NCBI GenBank assembly: GCA_902580265.1
Contig: CACHJY010000009.1
Span: 1-49,236 of the forward strand
Direction: 5' to 3'
Origin: an uncultured Alphaproteobacteria bacterium
GTDB lineage: Bacteria; Pseudomonadota; Alphaproteobacteria; Rhodobacterales; Rhodobacteraceae
DNA: 49,236 nucleotides
The translations under genes and the position numbers were made by a program. Shown here one piece after another: positions 18,743-27,815 of this stretch. Position 1 is the stretch's first letter. Every line of letters begins with the position of its first letter. The notes under the pieces are model-generated. The model saw only the letters and a program-made list of their open reading frames with translations, did not search any database and had not been told where the DNA came from.

Positions 18743-20449
18743 CTATATCGATTGCTGAACTGCTTTTGAAATGCTGCCTGAATTTGCCATTGGCAATTGG
18801 AAATAATGACCGTTTAGCTCTCTTGCAAGCTCATTAGCAATTGGTGTTTTTCTTCTAGAAGTATCAATAAAGATATTATTGATGGCGTTTCGTTTTATTA
18901 ATGATGCTACATAGTTTGTATCCTTAGTAGCTTTAACGCGATCTCCAACTCCATCAAGCGACATGTTTCCCTTGCCGTCGGATAATAGAATAATAATAGG
19001 TTTTATATTTCGGGATCTAGCGACATCAGCCATATTAAATGCTTCGAGTAGGCCATTAGCCAACGGTGTAGCACCACCTCCAGGAAGTGAACTTAGTTTT
19101 TTCTTAGCTGTCACGAGAGATTTTGTTGGTAATAGTAAAGGATCAGCTTTCAATCCACTAAAAGAAATGAGAGCAACATTATCTCGCTTTGCATAAGCAT
19201 CGGATAATAATATCTCGATAGCTCCCTTTGCTTCATTTAACCGCCCAATAGCATTAGAGCCTGAGGCATCAACTAAAAATATTAGAAGTCTTTCTGACTG
19301 CTTCTCAAATCTTTTTATCATGATGTCTTGTGGATAAATGATTATTTTTTTATTTTTTGTAACTGAAGAAGATCTTAGTTTTTGCCAAGGGATAGATTTT
19401 GTAAGTGTCCCCATCAAATCAATTCTTTTGTCAGAAGAATATTTTCTAATAACGGAAGGGATAGGGCGGCCTGCAGAGAAATTATTGTTTCTTTCTCCAG
19501 ATCCAGCTGATTCCCCAAGACTAATAGATTGAGATTTTTTTGATAGAAGACTCTCAATGAGGTTGCTAGGGAGAGAGATTTTAAGAGCATCTATAAGCAT
19601 TTTCTTGTCTTCACTATTTAGTTCTGAGTTGTTTGCTTTACTTTCATTATCATCTCTCAATTGTTCTTGTTCAGGCGTTGCTGCTTTCTCCTCTTGTTGA
19701 AATTCAGGAATTTTTTTTGCCTTATGAATCATGGAAAGAGAAATAGCTAGGTTTATGTCTTCTTTCGAGACATTTTTTTTCCCTTTATAAGCACATAATG
19801 ACTTAGCGACTTTTAAAGTGGTAAAAATTGTATGCATATTAGAAATAGAAAACATTTCGGCGGACGCGATTAAGTAATCCAATATTTTTTTATTCACTTC
19901 TACAGCCGCTAGATTTTCTTTAGCCTCGGAAATTTTTTTTCTATTTATAGAAACTTTTTTCAAATCTTTATGTCTTATGCCATCCAGACTTATAGAAAAA
20001 ATAAGATATTCGGAAAGATTTTCTCTGGGCACTTCGTTACTTTCGCTTTCGTCTAGTGCAATAAAGAATTTGTTGCTGTTGTTCTTAATTTTGTCTCTCA
20101 AAAATGTAGCTAGACCTTTTTCCATTTTTTCAGTGTTAGTTAAAATTAGAGCTATGTCAGAGGATGAGAATATATCTTCATTGTATTTTGGCATGCCAAA
20201 GGTTAGAGTTTCAATCATATTAATGCTCTTGGCAAAGTCCGTTGGATTTTGAAAGGGATAAATTTTTTTCAATCGTTTTGGTTTTAATACGGACAAGAGG
20301 CTAGATAGAAAAGCTTCTCTCACGGTTGAATAGTTGGAATTTATAGACAACGAACCAAGGGAGGGATCGATACTACTAACTGTTAAAATGCCCTGTATGA
20401 GAGCATTTACGTCGAGCGCATGCTCAAGAAAGTCAATTTTATTTGCCAT
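18743..20449 (-). CDS. bchD: Magnesium chelatase subunit D
   Basis: The 568-residue protein matches the usual length. The N-terminal AAA-like domain lacks a good Walker A. It is followed by a polar, acidic/glutamine-rich linker (about residues 250-290, AATPEQEQLRDDNESKANN), and a C-terminal von Willebrand A domain starts LLIFLVDASGSNA with the MIDAS DxSxS and later PGGGATPLANG. With BchI and BchH it inserts Mg2+ into protoporphyrin IX, the first committed step to bacteriochlorophyll. Its start overlaps bchI by 11 bases. Confidence 0.94.
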   Translation of the reverse strand: MANKIDFLEHALDVNALIQGILTVSSIDPSLGSLSINSNYSTVREAFLSSLLSVLKPKRLKKIYPFQNPTDFAKSINMIETLTFGMPKYNEDIFSSSDIALILTNTEKMEKGLATFLRDKIKNNSNKFFIALDESESNEVPRENLSEYLIFSISLDGIRHKDLKKVSINRKKISEAKENLAAVEVNKKILDYLIASAEMFSISNMHTIFTTLKVAKSLCAYKGKKNVSKEDINLAISLSMIHKAKKIPEFQQEEKAATPEQEQLRDDNESKANNSELNSEDKKMLIDALKISLPSNLIESLLSKKSQSISLGESAGSGERNNNFSAGRPIPSVIRKYSSDKRIDLMGTLTKSIPWQKLRSSSVTKNKKIIIYPQDIMIKRFEKQSERLLIFLVDASGSNAIGRLNEAKGAIEILLSDAYAKRDNVALISFSGLKADPLLLPTKSLVTAKKKLSSLPGGGATPLANGLLEAFNMADVARSRNIKPIIILLSDGKGNMSLDGVGDRVKATKDTNYVASLIKRNAINNIFIDTSRRKTPIANELARELNGHYFQLPMANSGSISKAVQQSI

Positions 20450-21452
20450 CTATAAGTTCATTGACTTTTCTTTTTACGCGTACTTCTGAACTTGTATCAT
20501 CTAATGGGTCCCTCCTTAGTCTATGGCTAAGAGTGTAAACAGCTATTTCTCTAATATCGTCTAAAGTTGGCATTTTTGTGCCATTAAATGCGCAAAGTGC
20601 TCGTAAAGCTCTCAAAAGTGTTAGTTCTCCCCTTAATCCATCAGAGCCCACCGCGATACAAATTTCAGCACACTTAGATAAAATTTTATCGTTAAGTTTT
20701 ATGTTATCTAAAGTATCTTTTGCTGTAATTATTTTTTTTTGAACTACTAAATCTTTGCGTCTCCACTTCCGTAAAAAAGTTTCAGGATCTCTTTCAAATT
20801 CATCTCTTCTTTTAATTACTTCAATTCTTTGTGATATCTCAGAGGGAGAACCCACATTCACAGAGAAACCAAATCTGTCAAGTAGCTGCGGTCTGAGTTC
20901 ACCCTCTTCGGGATTCCCAGAACCAATTAAGACAAACTTTGATGAGTGTCTTATAGATATTCCATCCCTTTCGACTAGGTTCTCTCCGGATGCGGCAACG
21001 TCTAAAAGCAGATCAACGATATGGTCCTCTAGCAAGTTGACCTCATCTATATAAAGGAAGCCACTATTTGCTTTGGCTAATAAACCCGGTTCAAATACTT
21101 TCCTGCCCTCAGTCAAAGCAATTTCTAAATTTAGTGCTCCAACAACTCTGTCTTCTGTTGACCCCAAGGGAAGGTCTATAACAGGTGTTGCACGTTCTTC
21201 AAACTCTAGAGACTTCTTTTTTTTACACTGATCACATAGATTAGCTGAATTCTGGCAATTAAAGGAGCAATCTACCACAAAATTTTGCTTTGGTAATAAA
21301 CCTGCAAGCGATCTAACAATGGTTGATTTGCCAGTGCCTCGATCGCCAAAAACCAGTACGCCTCCAATTGATGGATCGATTGCCGTCAAAATTAGAGCAA
21401 GTTTCATTTGTTCTTGTCCAACTATTGCTGAGAATGGAAAATACTTATTCAC
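20439..21452 (-). CDS. bchI: Magnesium chelatase ATPase subunit I
   Basis: The 337-residue AAA+ ATPase starts FPFSAIVGQEQMK. It has Walker A GDRGTGKST (about residues 36-44), a cysteine cluster CSFNCQNSANLCDQC, PLGSTEDRVVG, Walker B GFLYIDEVNLLEDH and a sensor in LIGSGNPEEGELRPQLLDRFG. It drives Mg insertion together with BchD and BchH. The start overlaps the crtA stop by 8 bases, and the stop overlaps bchD. It is the second gene in the crtA-bchIDO operon. Confidence 0.96.
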   Translation of the reverse strand: MNKYFPFSAIVGQEQMKLALILTAIDPSIGGVLVFGDRGTGKSTIVRSLAGLLPKQNFVVDCSFNCQNSANLCDQCKKKKSLEFEERATPVIDLPLGSTEDRVVGALNLEIALTEGRKVFEPGLLAKANSGFLYIDEVNLLEDHIVDLLLDVAASGENLVERDGISIRHSSKFVLIGSGNPEEGELRPQLLDRFGFSVNVGSPSEISQRIEVIKRRDEFERDPETFLRKWRRKDLVVQKKIITAKDTLDNIKLNDKILSKCAEICIAVGSDGLRGELTLLRALRALCAFNGTKMPTLDDIREIAVYTLSHRLRRDPLDDTSSEVRVKRKVNELIDGK

Positions 21453-22149
21453 TTGCTTCCTTATTTATATTTATTTCTGGCCATTGGCCAATTTGTTTGT
21501 CTATTACAAATCTTGCATAGAGTTCCTCTTTAAACCAATTATTTTCCCTAACAGCTTTGATGGCTTCTTTGTGAGGTCCGTGATCTCTAGCAAATTGATC
21601 CATGCTTTCTTGATTTGGCCATATTGAGAACGTGACCTGGTGAAACCATGGAATTTCTCCTAAGCCGATTTTAAATAAAACATTTTTATTGAGCCCAATT
21701 GTTTTTGATATATCTGGTACTCTCTTCCAAAACTTTAAAAGAATACTTGTTTTTATTGTTGCTCTTGTTAGCGCTACTACAGGAAATGTTTGATTAAGGT
21801 CATCAGTTATTTCAAATGGGTTTCTTTTATCCCAACTGCCCCAAGATCTTGTAGGTTTTAGATATAACGTCCAGTTTTCTTTCGATCTATTTTTATATTG
21901 TTTGAAAATTGATGAGTTGGCTATGTTTTGATCCGCATCGGTCACACTATCCCACACTGCCATAATAGCGTAAACATTAGGGTTTAATACAGGGGTAAAG
22001 CCTTCCCCAACACCACTTCCAAAAAGTTTATAAAACTGTAGGCCTTTCATCCTTATCATATATAAATGTGAAAACCCCATATGGGAAAAAGCCCATAGTT
22101 TGCCAAATATGGACTGGAACCTAAAAAAACTTATGGTAATTGTTTTAAT
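21445..22149 (-). CDS. crtA: Spheroidene monooxygenase CrtA, apparent AUU start
   Basis: CrtA converts spheroidene to spheroidenone under oxygen. The core shows LFGSGVGEGFTP, ALTRATIK, RVPDISKTIG, FKIGLGEIPW and NNWFKEELYARF, all family motifs. The first in-frame ATG (22080) would cut about 23 residues from the N-terminus, yet codons upstream read TISFFRF and KLWAFSHMG, matching the conserved N-terminal strand. An in-frame TAG lies at 22155-22153, so only ATA (22152) or ATT (22149) can start the longer form. GGAG at 22159-22156 sits six bases before ATT 22149, an ideal spacing. That gives 234 residues. A sequencing error changing ATG to ATT cannot be excluded. Confidence 0.88.
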   Translation of the reverse strand: MKTITISFFRFQSIFGKLWAFSHMGFSHLYMIRMKGLQFYKLFGSGVGEGFTPVLNPNVYAIMAVWDSVTDADQNIANSSIFKQYKNRSKENWTLYLKPTRSWGSWDKRNPFEITDDLNQTFPVVALTRATIKTSILLKFWKRVPDISKTIGLNKNVLFKIGLGEIPWFHQVTFSIWPNQESMDQFARDHGPHKEAIKAVRENNWFKEELYARFVIDKQIGQWPEININKEASE

Positions 22150-22180
22150 TATCTACTCCAAAATGGCTTATTCAATTCAA

Positions 22181-22209
22181 AGCATATTTTTTATTAAAAA
22201 TATTGTCAA
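22181..22209 (-). promoter_or_regulatory. Putative crtA promoter
   Basis: On the minus strand TTGACA (22209-22204) is followed after 17 bases by TATGCT (22186-22181). Transcription would start near 22174, about 25 bases before the ATT start of crtA. The -35 lies inside the PpsR box, so bound PpsR would block polymerase. Confidence 0.5.
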
Positions 22210-22221
22210 AAAAAACTGACA
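22204..22221. promoter_or_regulatory. PpsR/CrtJ box in the crtA-crtI divergent promoter
   Basis: TGTCAAAAAAAACTGACA is a perfect TGT-N12-ACA palindrome, with the TGTC/GACA form preferred by PpsR/CrtJ. It lies between the divergent crtA-bchIDO and crtI-crtB-tspO operons, 15 bases before the crtI ATG, and covers the leftward -35. Confidence 0.8.
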
Positions 22222-22236
22222 TGTTTAAGATCAGAT

Positions 22237-23835
22237 ATGTTAAAAAAGACCGACGGACCGTACTTTGAAGGCGAGAGAGAAGTGGAAAAGCCTTCTGTTG
22301 CTATTATTGGAGCAGGGTTTGGAGGCTTGTCTGTGGCAATGCTTCTCTCTGAAAAAGGGTATCATGTCCATGTTTTTGATAGATTGCAAACAGTTGGTGG
22401 TCGAGGGTCTTCAAAAACTCAAGCGGGGCATAGATTTGATCTAGGTCCTACAATTTTGACTTTACCAAAAAATTTTGAAGAACTTTGGAAGAGATGTGGG
22501 GATGATCTCAGTCAACATGTAAAAATAGAAAAGCTAAACCCATATTATGATTTACGATTTGAAGATAATGATGTTCTTTCAGTTTCTGGCAACCAATCTA
22601 ATTTTGAAGCTCAAATTAAAAAGTTTGCACCAAATGATCTCAAAGGATATCGAAAGTTCATGCGTTTGTCAGAAAGGCAATATAATTTCGCGTTTTCAAA
22701 AAAGGGCTCAATGGGAAGAAGTCCCATGCATAGACTATGGGATACTCTAAAGGTTCTTCCAATCTTTGCTCTTCTAAGAGCAGATAGGTCCGTTTATAGA
22801 AGTGCTGCGAGCTATGTATCCAACTCAAAGCTAAGGTTTGCGTTAAGTTTTCATCCACTTTTTGTAGGTGGGAATCCCTTTACTGTGACGTCCATGTGGG
22901 GTTTGGTTAATTATTTGGAGCATAGATTTGGTGTTCACTATATTCATGGAGGAGCGCAAGCCATGGCGAATAAAATGGCAGAAAAAATAAAATCCTCAGG
23001 GGGTCAGGTAACACTTAATACAACAGTTAATAAAATTTTAACAAACGAAAACAGAGCAATTGGAATCCAGTTGGAGACTGGAGAAAAAATTAGCGCGGAT
23101 TATGTAGTATCAAACGCAGATCTTCAGAATACATATGATGGTTTATTAGGGCATAAAAAGAAGAAAAGGTGGACAAAACATAAATTAGACACGAAGAATT
23201 GGTCAATGAGTCTCTTTGTTTGGCATTTTGGCACATCAAAAACGAGATCAAAGTGGAAGAATGTTGGGCATCATACAATTTTGGTGGGACCCAATTATGA
23301 AAAAGAAGTTAATGATATTTTTATCAGAGGGAAGTTGCCTGAGGAAATGAGTTTATATGTGCACAGACCTTCTGTTACTGACAAAACTTGTGCTCCAAAA
23401 GGAGATGATACTTTTTATGTATTGGCTTGCGTTCCAAATCTAAGTTTTAAAAATGATATTAACTGGCGTAAAATTGAAAAAAGCTACAAGGGAAAAATAC
23501 TCGATGTTTTAGAGAGAAGACTTTTGCCCGGGCTAGGCCGATCAATAAAAACTGATTATGTTATGACCCCTCTTGATTTTAAAGAAAGATATTTGAGCCA
23601 TTTTGGAAGTGGTTTTTCCTTGGAGCCTCAAATGTTTCAAAGCGCTTGGTTTAGACCTCACAATAGATCAGAAGAACTTGATAATCTCTTTATTGTTGGC
23701 GCTGGTACCCATCCTGGGCCAGGATTGCCGGGTGTTCTAGCATCTGCAGAAATATTAGATGACTTTCTTCCGGATTTGAAAAAGGTTGTGCATAAAAAAG
23801 TTTATTCCACCAATAAGAAAGTAATACAGGCTTAA
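22237..23835 (+). CDS. crtI: Phytoene desaturase CrtI
   Basis: The 532-residue FAD enzyme has the dinucleotide fold VAIIGAGFGGLSVAM (about residues 20-34), GGRGSSKTQAGHRFDLGPTI, and the C-terminal signature FIVGAGTHPGPGLPGVLASAE. It desaturates phytoene, in spheroidene-pathway bacteria mainly to neurosporene. ATG 22237 has only a weak ribosome site, while a GTG 15 codons in follows GAGAGAGAA and is an alternative start giving a more typical N-terminus. It is first of the rightward crtI-crtB-tspO unit, and its stop is five bases before crtB. Confidence 0.95.
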   Translation: MLKKTDGPYFEGEREVEKPSVAIIGAGFGGLSVAMLLSEKGYHVHVFDRLQTVGGRGSSKTQAGHRFDLGPTILTLPKNFEELWKRCGDDLSQHVKIEKLNPYYDLRFEDNDVLSVSGNQSNFEAQIKKFAPNDLKGYRKFMRLSERQYNFAFSKKGSMGRSPMHRLWDTLKVLPIFALLRADRSVYRSAASYVSNSKLRFALSFHPLFVGGNPFTVTSMWGLVNYLEHRFGVHYIHGGAQAMANKMAEKIKSSGGQVTLNTTVNKILTNENRAIGIQLETGEKISADYVVSNADLQNTYDGLLGHKKKKRWTKHKLDTKNWSMSLFVWHFGTSKTRSKWKNVGHHTILVGPNYEKEVNDIFIRGKLPEEMSLYVHRPSVTDKTCAPKGDDTFYVLACVPNLSFKNDINWRKIEKSYKGKILDVLERRLLPGLGRSIKTDYVMTPLDFKERYLSHFGSGFSLEPQMFQSAWFRPHNRSEELDNLFIVGAGTHPGPGLPGVLASAEILDDFLPDLKKVVHKKVYSTNKKVIQA

Positions 23836-23839
23836 TTAA

Positions 23840-24868
23840 ATGTATAACAAAGAAGATCTGGAAACCTGTTACGAAATAATAAAAAAAGGATCCCACTCTT
23901 TTTATGCTGCTTCAAAAATTCTTCCCAAAAAAGTACGCGACTCTGCAATTGTTTTGTATTCATTTTGTCGAATTGTCGATGATGCAATTGATGATAGTCA
24001 AGCAAAAGAGCTATCTTTAAAAAAGCTCTTTGTCAGACTTGAAAAAGTCTATTTGGGAAAACCTGAAAATCACGCCTCCGATAGATGTTTTACAGAACTT
24101 GTTAGGTTTTATGAAATGCCAAAGGCACTTCCGCTGGCTTTATTAGAGGGAATGCAATGGGACACTGAAGGGAAAAAGTACAAATCTCTTTCAGAGTTGC
24201 GCTCCTATTGTGCACGAGTTGCATCAACAGTCGGCGTAATGATGTGTGTACTAATGCAAGTAAGAGATAAAGATATATTGGCACGAGCTTGCGATCTTGG
24301 TGTAGCTATGCAACTTACTAACATCGTTAGAGACATAGGCGAAGATGCAAGAAGTAACCGTATATACATTCCTACTGATTGGATGAAGGAAAAAAACTTA
24401 GACATTAAAGACTTTCTGACAAGCCCTAAACCCTCGAAAGAATTAGCTTCAATAGCAAAACGTTTATTACAAGAAGCAAGTCGATTGTATAAGCGTTCAG
24501 AATCTGGTCTTTTTGGTCTGCCAACTTCTTGTCAGCCAGGAATATATGCAGCCCGCTACATTTATGAAGGTATCGGAGCACATATAGAATCTGTTCAATA
24601 TGATAGCATAAACCAAAGAGCAATAACGTCAAAATCTGAAAAGATAACCTTGCTTGCTTTTTCTTTTTTAAAAACCCTCAGTTCAAAAATTTTGCCAGTC
24701 TCAGCTATTGTACATGCTCCCGCTTTAAGAGAAGTCAAATTTCTTGTAAATAGCGCACAGAAGAAAAATTATGGCAATGATATGGTTCTTTTTTCTGGCA
24801 AAAGACTGATGGACGTTTTAATGGAACTTGAGAAAAATGATAAGAAAAGCATTTATTTATCAACATAG
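23840..24868 (+). CDS. crtB: Phytoene synthase CrtB
   Basis: The 342-residue squalene/phytoene synthase joins two geranylgeranyl-PP into phytoene. It carries SHSFYAASKILP, the first Asp motif FCRIVDDAIDD (about residues 42-52), CARVASTVGVMM and the second Asp motif NIVRDIGEDARSNRIYIP (about 155-172). These are complete, so it should be active. It follows crtI by four bases and precedes tspO, the standard Rhodobacter order. Confidence 0.95.
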   Translation: MYNKEDLETCYEIIKKGSHSFYAASKILPKKVRDSAIVLYSFCRIVDDAIDDSQAKELSLKKLFVRLEKVYLGKPENHASDRCFTELVRFYEMPKALPLALLEGMQWDTEGKKYKSLSELRSYCARVASTVGVMMCVLMQVRDKDILARACDLGVAMQLTNIVRDIGEDARSNRIYIPTDWMKEKNLDIKDFLTSPKPSKELASIAKRLLQEASRLYKRSESGLFGLPTSCQPGIYAARYIYEGIGAHIESVQYDSINQRAITSKSEKITLLAFSFLKTLSSKILPVSAIVHAPALREVKFLVNSAQKKNYGNDMVLFSGKRLMDVLMELEKNDKKSIYLST

Positions 24869-24880
24869 AGAATTTGAGTG

Positions 24881-25345
24881 ATGACAGAGTCGATAGTTAT
24901 TTTTTTGTTAGGTTTTTTGGCATGTATCGCAGCCGGGTCTACTGGTTCTCTTTTCCCAACAGGAGAATGGTATAAATCCCTTAATAAACCTAGTTGGACA
25001 CCTCCAGATTGGGTTTTCCCAATTGCATGGTTATATTTATATATAGCCATGTCATACTCTTTAGTAAGAGTTTACGGAGCTCCTGGCAATGACTTATTCT
25101 TGATTTTTTGGGCTCTTCAACTTGTATTCAATACTTTATGGACTCCCGTGTTCTTTGGGCTCAACAGGATAAAGCTAGGTTTTATAATTCTATTATGCCT
25201 TTGGGTTTCAGTTGTTATCATGGTTGTACTAGCTTTTTATATTGATTTAATAGCAGGTCTTCTACTTACTCCCTATGTAGTTTGGGGTTCCTACGCAGGG
25301 GCGTTAAATTTTTCTATTATTCAATTGAATAAGGAGAATTCCTAA
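24881..25345 (+). CDS. tspO: Tryptophan-rich sensory protein TspO
   Basis: This five-helix outer-membrane porphyrin-binding protein shows the family pattern of GSTGSLFPTGEWYKSLNKPSW, TPPDWVFPIAWLYLY and LVFNTLWTPVFFG, with the later conserved WVSVV and PYVVWGSYAGALNF. In Rhodobacter TspO tunes photosynthesis gene expression in response to oxygen. ATG 24881 gives 154 residues, and a GTG directly before it is a less likely start. Its end overlaps the convergent crtC stop by four bases. Confidence 0.93.
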   Translation: MTESIVIFLLGFLACIAAGSTGSLFPTGEWYKSLNKPSWTPPDWVFPIAWLYLYIAMSYSLVRVYGAPGNDLFLIFWALQLVFNTLWTPVFFGLNRIKLGFIILLCLWVSVVIMVVLAFYIDLIAGLLLTPYVVWGSYAGALNFSIIQLNKENS

Positions 25346-26241
25346 AAGATTCGAGGTATCTTTGCGCATAGCAAAGGTTTTAAAAATGGGTTTGTAAACC
25401 TTCTCATATCTAAGGTTTCATGAACTCCGGTTGTTTTTTCTCTGTCAATTTGGGTGACTAACTCACTCCTGGAATAAAATGGTGCATCCAGCAAGGCTTT
25501 GCTTTGATAGGGTGAAAATTCCCTATCCGATCTAGCAACCCGTTTAATGAGCCATTTTGTTTTTGAAATAGGTTGAAGAGGAGGGGCCTCTATTTCTTCA
25601 ACTGAGCCATTTTTATTAAAGCGCAGTGCTATATTGGTACTGCTGCCATCAACTAAATCAGCGTCGTAAAATGTGAGGCATTTATCCTTAAAAGGGAGAC
25701 GGCTCCAAGTCCAATAATTGAAATCTTGTTCAAGTGCTCTTGTTCCAAAATTTCCATCTAGGTATGCGTTTCCTTGCCAACTCCATCCTTTCTTATTTGT
25801 TTTAACATCTATACGTGAAATGGGGGAGAATGGCCTCCATATGTGTGTCCCGTCAGGTTTCAACAATACTTCCAAATCATTTACACTTTCGGGTGTGACA
25901 GTAATGCGACCTTCAATTTTATCGAAATGCGGAATTGTTATTTCACTAAACTCTAGAACAAGCTTCTTGCCATCCCACTCTAATTTACTAGGCCCTACCT
26001 TAAAAGAATTTTCAGTAATTTTAACATGGCGTTCCCTGCGTTCAGTCATCGTCCAACGCCCCCCTTCCCCATATGTCACAATATTTATTGAACAAAAGTC
26101 ATGAGGGTTTTTTCTACCCGACCAGCTATACCACGGAGAAAACACTGAGCCTATGAAGGCGATAACTGAAACTGCTTTTGTGCCATCATCGGAAAGACCG
26201 TCCATATACCACCATCCGTAACCGTTGGGTGGGATATTCAG
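25342..26241 (-). CDS. crtC: Hydroxyneurosporene synthase CrtC, non-canonical start
   Basis: CrtC adds water to the psi end group of neurosporene. Motifs: NGYGWWYMDGLSDDG, VIAFIGSVFSPWYSWSGR, RWTMTERRERH, GNAYLDGNFGTRALEQDF and FNYWTWSRL. The start is uncertain. The frame stays open far back into crtD, but there is no ATG, GTG or TTG near the expected N-terminus. The next in-frame ATG (26205) falls inside the WWYMDG motif. CTG 26241 overlaps the crtD stop as CTGA and would give 299 residues. The upstream GPCFD resembles a family motif as well, so translation may begin slightly earlier. The start coordinate is my best guess. Confidence 0.85.
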   Translation of the reverse strand: MNIPPNGYGWWYMDGLSDDGTKAVSVIAFIGSVFSPWYSWSGRKNPHDFCSINIVTYGEGGRWTMTERRERHVKITENSFKVGPSKLEWDGKKLVLEFSEITIPHFDKIEGRITVTPESVNDLEVLLKPDGTHIWRPFSPISRIDVKTNKKGWSWQGNAYLDGNFGTRALEQDFNYWTWSRLPFKDKCLTFYDADLVDGSSTNIALRFNKNGSVEEIEAPPLQPISKTKWLIKRVARSDREFSPYQSKALLDAPFYSRSELVTQIDREKTTGVHETLDMRRFTNPFLKPLLCAKIPRIF

Positions 26242-27725
26242 ATCAAAGCAAGGTCCCGTTTTATCATTTCTGCCGCATGCTTCCCTGATAGAGCTGCCAT
26301 TGGCAAACCCGGTCCTGGATGAGTTCCCCCTCCCGCCAGGTAGAGGCCCCTTATTTTTGTTTTTGTGGAGGGTCTTTGGAAGGTTGAAAGTAGTCTCTCG
26401 GGGCTGAGCCCGTAGATTGATCCGTCCGCGCCCGGTGCTAGCCTTTCGAAGGCTCTCGGAGTTGTCAGATTGAGTGAATTCGGTTTGTTCTTGAAGTATA
26501 TTCCCATTTTGCTGAGTTTTTGAAATGTTCTTTCTTTGCATAAATCATACTCCTTGGTAGCAGAAATTTTGTTTTGACTAAGTGAGGGCGCGTTAATGAT
26601 TATCTCAAAACGATTTTTTGAGCCGCTTCTTAAGCCCTTTTCTTGCTTGCATATATATAAAGTGGGGTCTCTAGCTATTTGTCCGGCTGATATACTATCA
26701 AATTCATTTCTATAGTCTTCATTAAAAAAAACATTATGGTGGGCTAGTTCCACCCCCGTAGTTTCAGAAGCAAATGACCAAACATAGGCAGATAAAGATC
26801 GTGGTTCAGTGGCTGTTTTTTTCATTAAATTTTTTAAATCACGACCCAAGTTACCTTCTCTAAAGTTTCGTGGATCTCCATTAAACAATACAGTTTTGGA
26901 TTGATACCTTTGTCCATCATTGAGATCTACGCTACACACATTGTTATCTTTAGTATTAATTTTAGTAACAGACTTATTGAAAATGAACTCAACACCATTT
27001 TCTGTAGATAATTGCTTCAATTTATTCGCAAGAGTGTGAAGACCTCCTCTTATGCGCCATACTCCCAGAAACTCAACATACCATATGAGCTGTAGCAGGG
27101 ATGGAGAATTGAAAGGCGAACCCCCAACATATGTCGCATATCTTCCAAACAGTTGTCTGAGCTTAGGTTCGCTGAAATATCTCTTTAGCTTACTCCAGTA
27201 GTCGGTTGGGAAGCCCAAAATGTTAATTAATCGAGGAATACTTTTTAAAAAAGCTTTTTTTGTAAAAAAGCTCCCGGGGGAGTCATTTCTTAACAACGTG
27301 TTATTAAAAGCAAAAAAAAGAGTCTCACAATCTCTATGAAATTTGTCAAATTCAGCTGCTGATTTTTTCCCAAACACTTTTTCTATTGAAAAAAGATTTT
27401 TTTCATGGGTTGAGAATAGATCCAAACATTTTCCATCTGGCCAATAGTGTCTGGCTAATAACTCTTCTTTATACAAATCTAATTCCTTAAAAATATTTAG
27501 ATTTGCTTGAGTAAATATTTCCTGGAAAACGTCAATTAATGTCAAAACCGTAGGTCCGGCATCAATAGGGCCTTCTTGACTTGACAAGGCTCTTAATTTC
27601 CCCCCAGGGTATTCATTTCTTTCGATAACAGTAACTTTTAATCCCTGTTGGGAAAGTAAAAGGGCAGAAACAAGCCCACCAATTCCTGCCCCTATAATAA
27701 TTATTTGTTCGTTTTCTTTTAGCAT
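26238..27725 (-). CDS. crtD: Methoxyneurosporene (hydroxyneurosporene) dehydrogenase CrtD
   Basis: The 495-residue CrtI-type flavoprotein has IIIIGAGIGGLVSALLLSQQG at the N-terminus, PGGKLRALSSQEGPIDAGPTVLT, and the C-terminal GLYLAGGGTHPGPGLPMAALSGKHAAE. It introduces the 3,4 double bond of the methoxy end group in spheroidene synthesis. It is first in the leftward crtD-crtC operon, under a promoter region shared with crtE. The stop TGA (26240-26238) lies at the presumed crtC start. Confidence 0.93.
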   Translation of the reverse strand: MLKENEQIIIIGAGIGGLVSALLLSQQGLKVTVIERNEYPGGKLRALSSQEGPIDAGPTVLTLIDVFQEIFTQANLNIFKELDLYKEELLARHYWPDGKCLDLFSTHEKNLFSIEKVFGKKSAAEFDKFHRDCETLFFAFNNTLLRNDSPGSFFTKKAFLKSIPRLINILGFPTDYWSKLKRYFSEPKLRQLFGRYATYVGGSPFNSPSLLQLIWYVEFLGVWRIRGGLHTLANKLKQLSTENGVEFIFNKSVTKINTKDNNVCSVDLNDGQRYQSKTVLFNGDPRNFREGNLGRDLKNLMKKTATEPRSLSAYVWSFASETTGVELAHHNVFFNEDYRNEFDSISAGQIARDPTLYICKQEKGLRSGSKNRFEIIINAPSLSQNKISATKEYDLCKERTFQKLSKMGIYFKNKPNSLNLTTPRAFERLAPGADGSIYGLSPERLLSTFQRPSTKTKIRGLYLAGGGTHPGPGLPMAALSGKHAAEMIKRDLALI

Positions 27726-27756
27726 TAAAGGTATTTTATTGACTTATTTTAAAAAG

Positions 27757-27774
27757 TGTCCGAAATTATTTACA
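27757..27774. promoter_or_regulatory. PpsR/CrtJ box between crtD and crtE
   Basis: TGTCCGAAATTATTTACA is a perfect TGT-N12-ACA box in the 90-base divergent region. A second imperfect copy (TGT at 27789, final triplet ATA instead of ACA) lies 14 bases further on toward crtE, so cooperative binding is possible. Confidence 0.7.
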
Positions 27775-27815
27775 CAAATTTCTAATTATGTCTAATTTTT
27801 ACCATAGGAATAGAT

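Noticed and set aside
22079..22094. ATGGG/CCCAT inverted repeat as an operator
   Set aside because: It lies inside the conserved crtA coding sequence once the longer start is used.
25342..26541. CrtC of 399 residues starting deep inside crtD
   Set aside because: The first 90 or so residues are an out-of-frame reading of the conserved CrtD C-terminus and resemble no CrtC.
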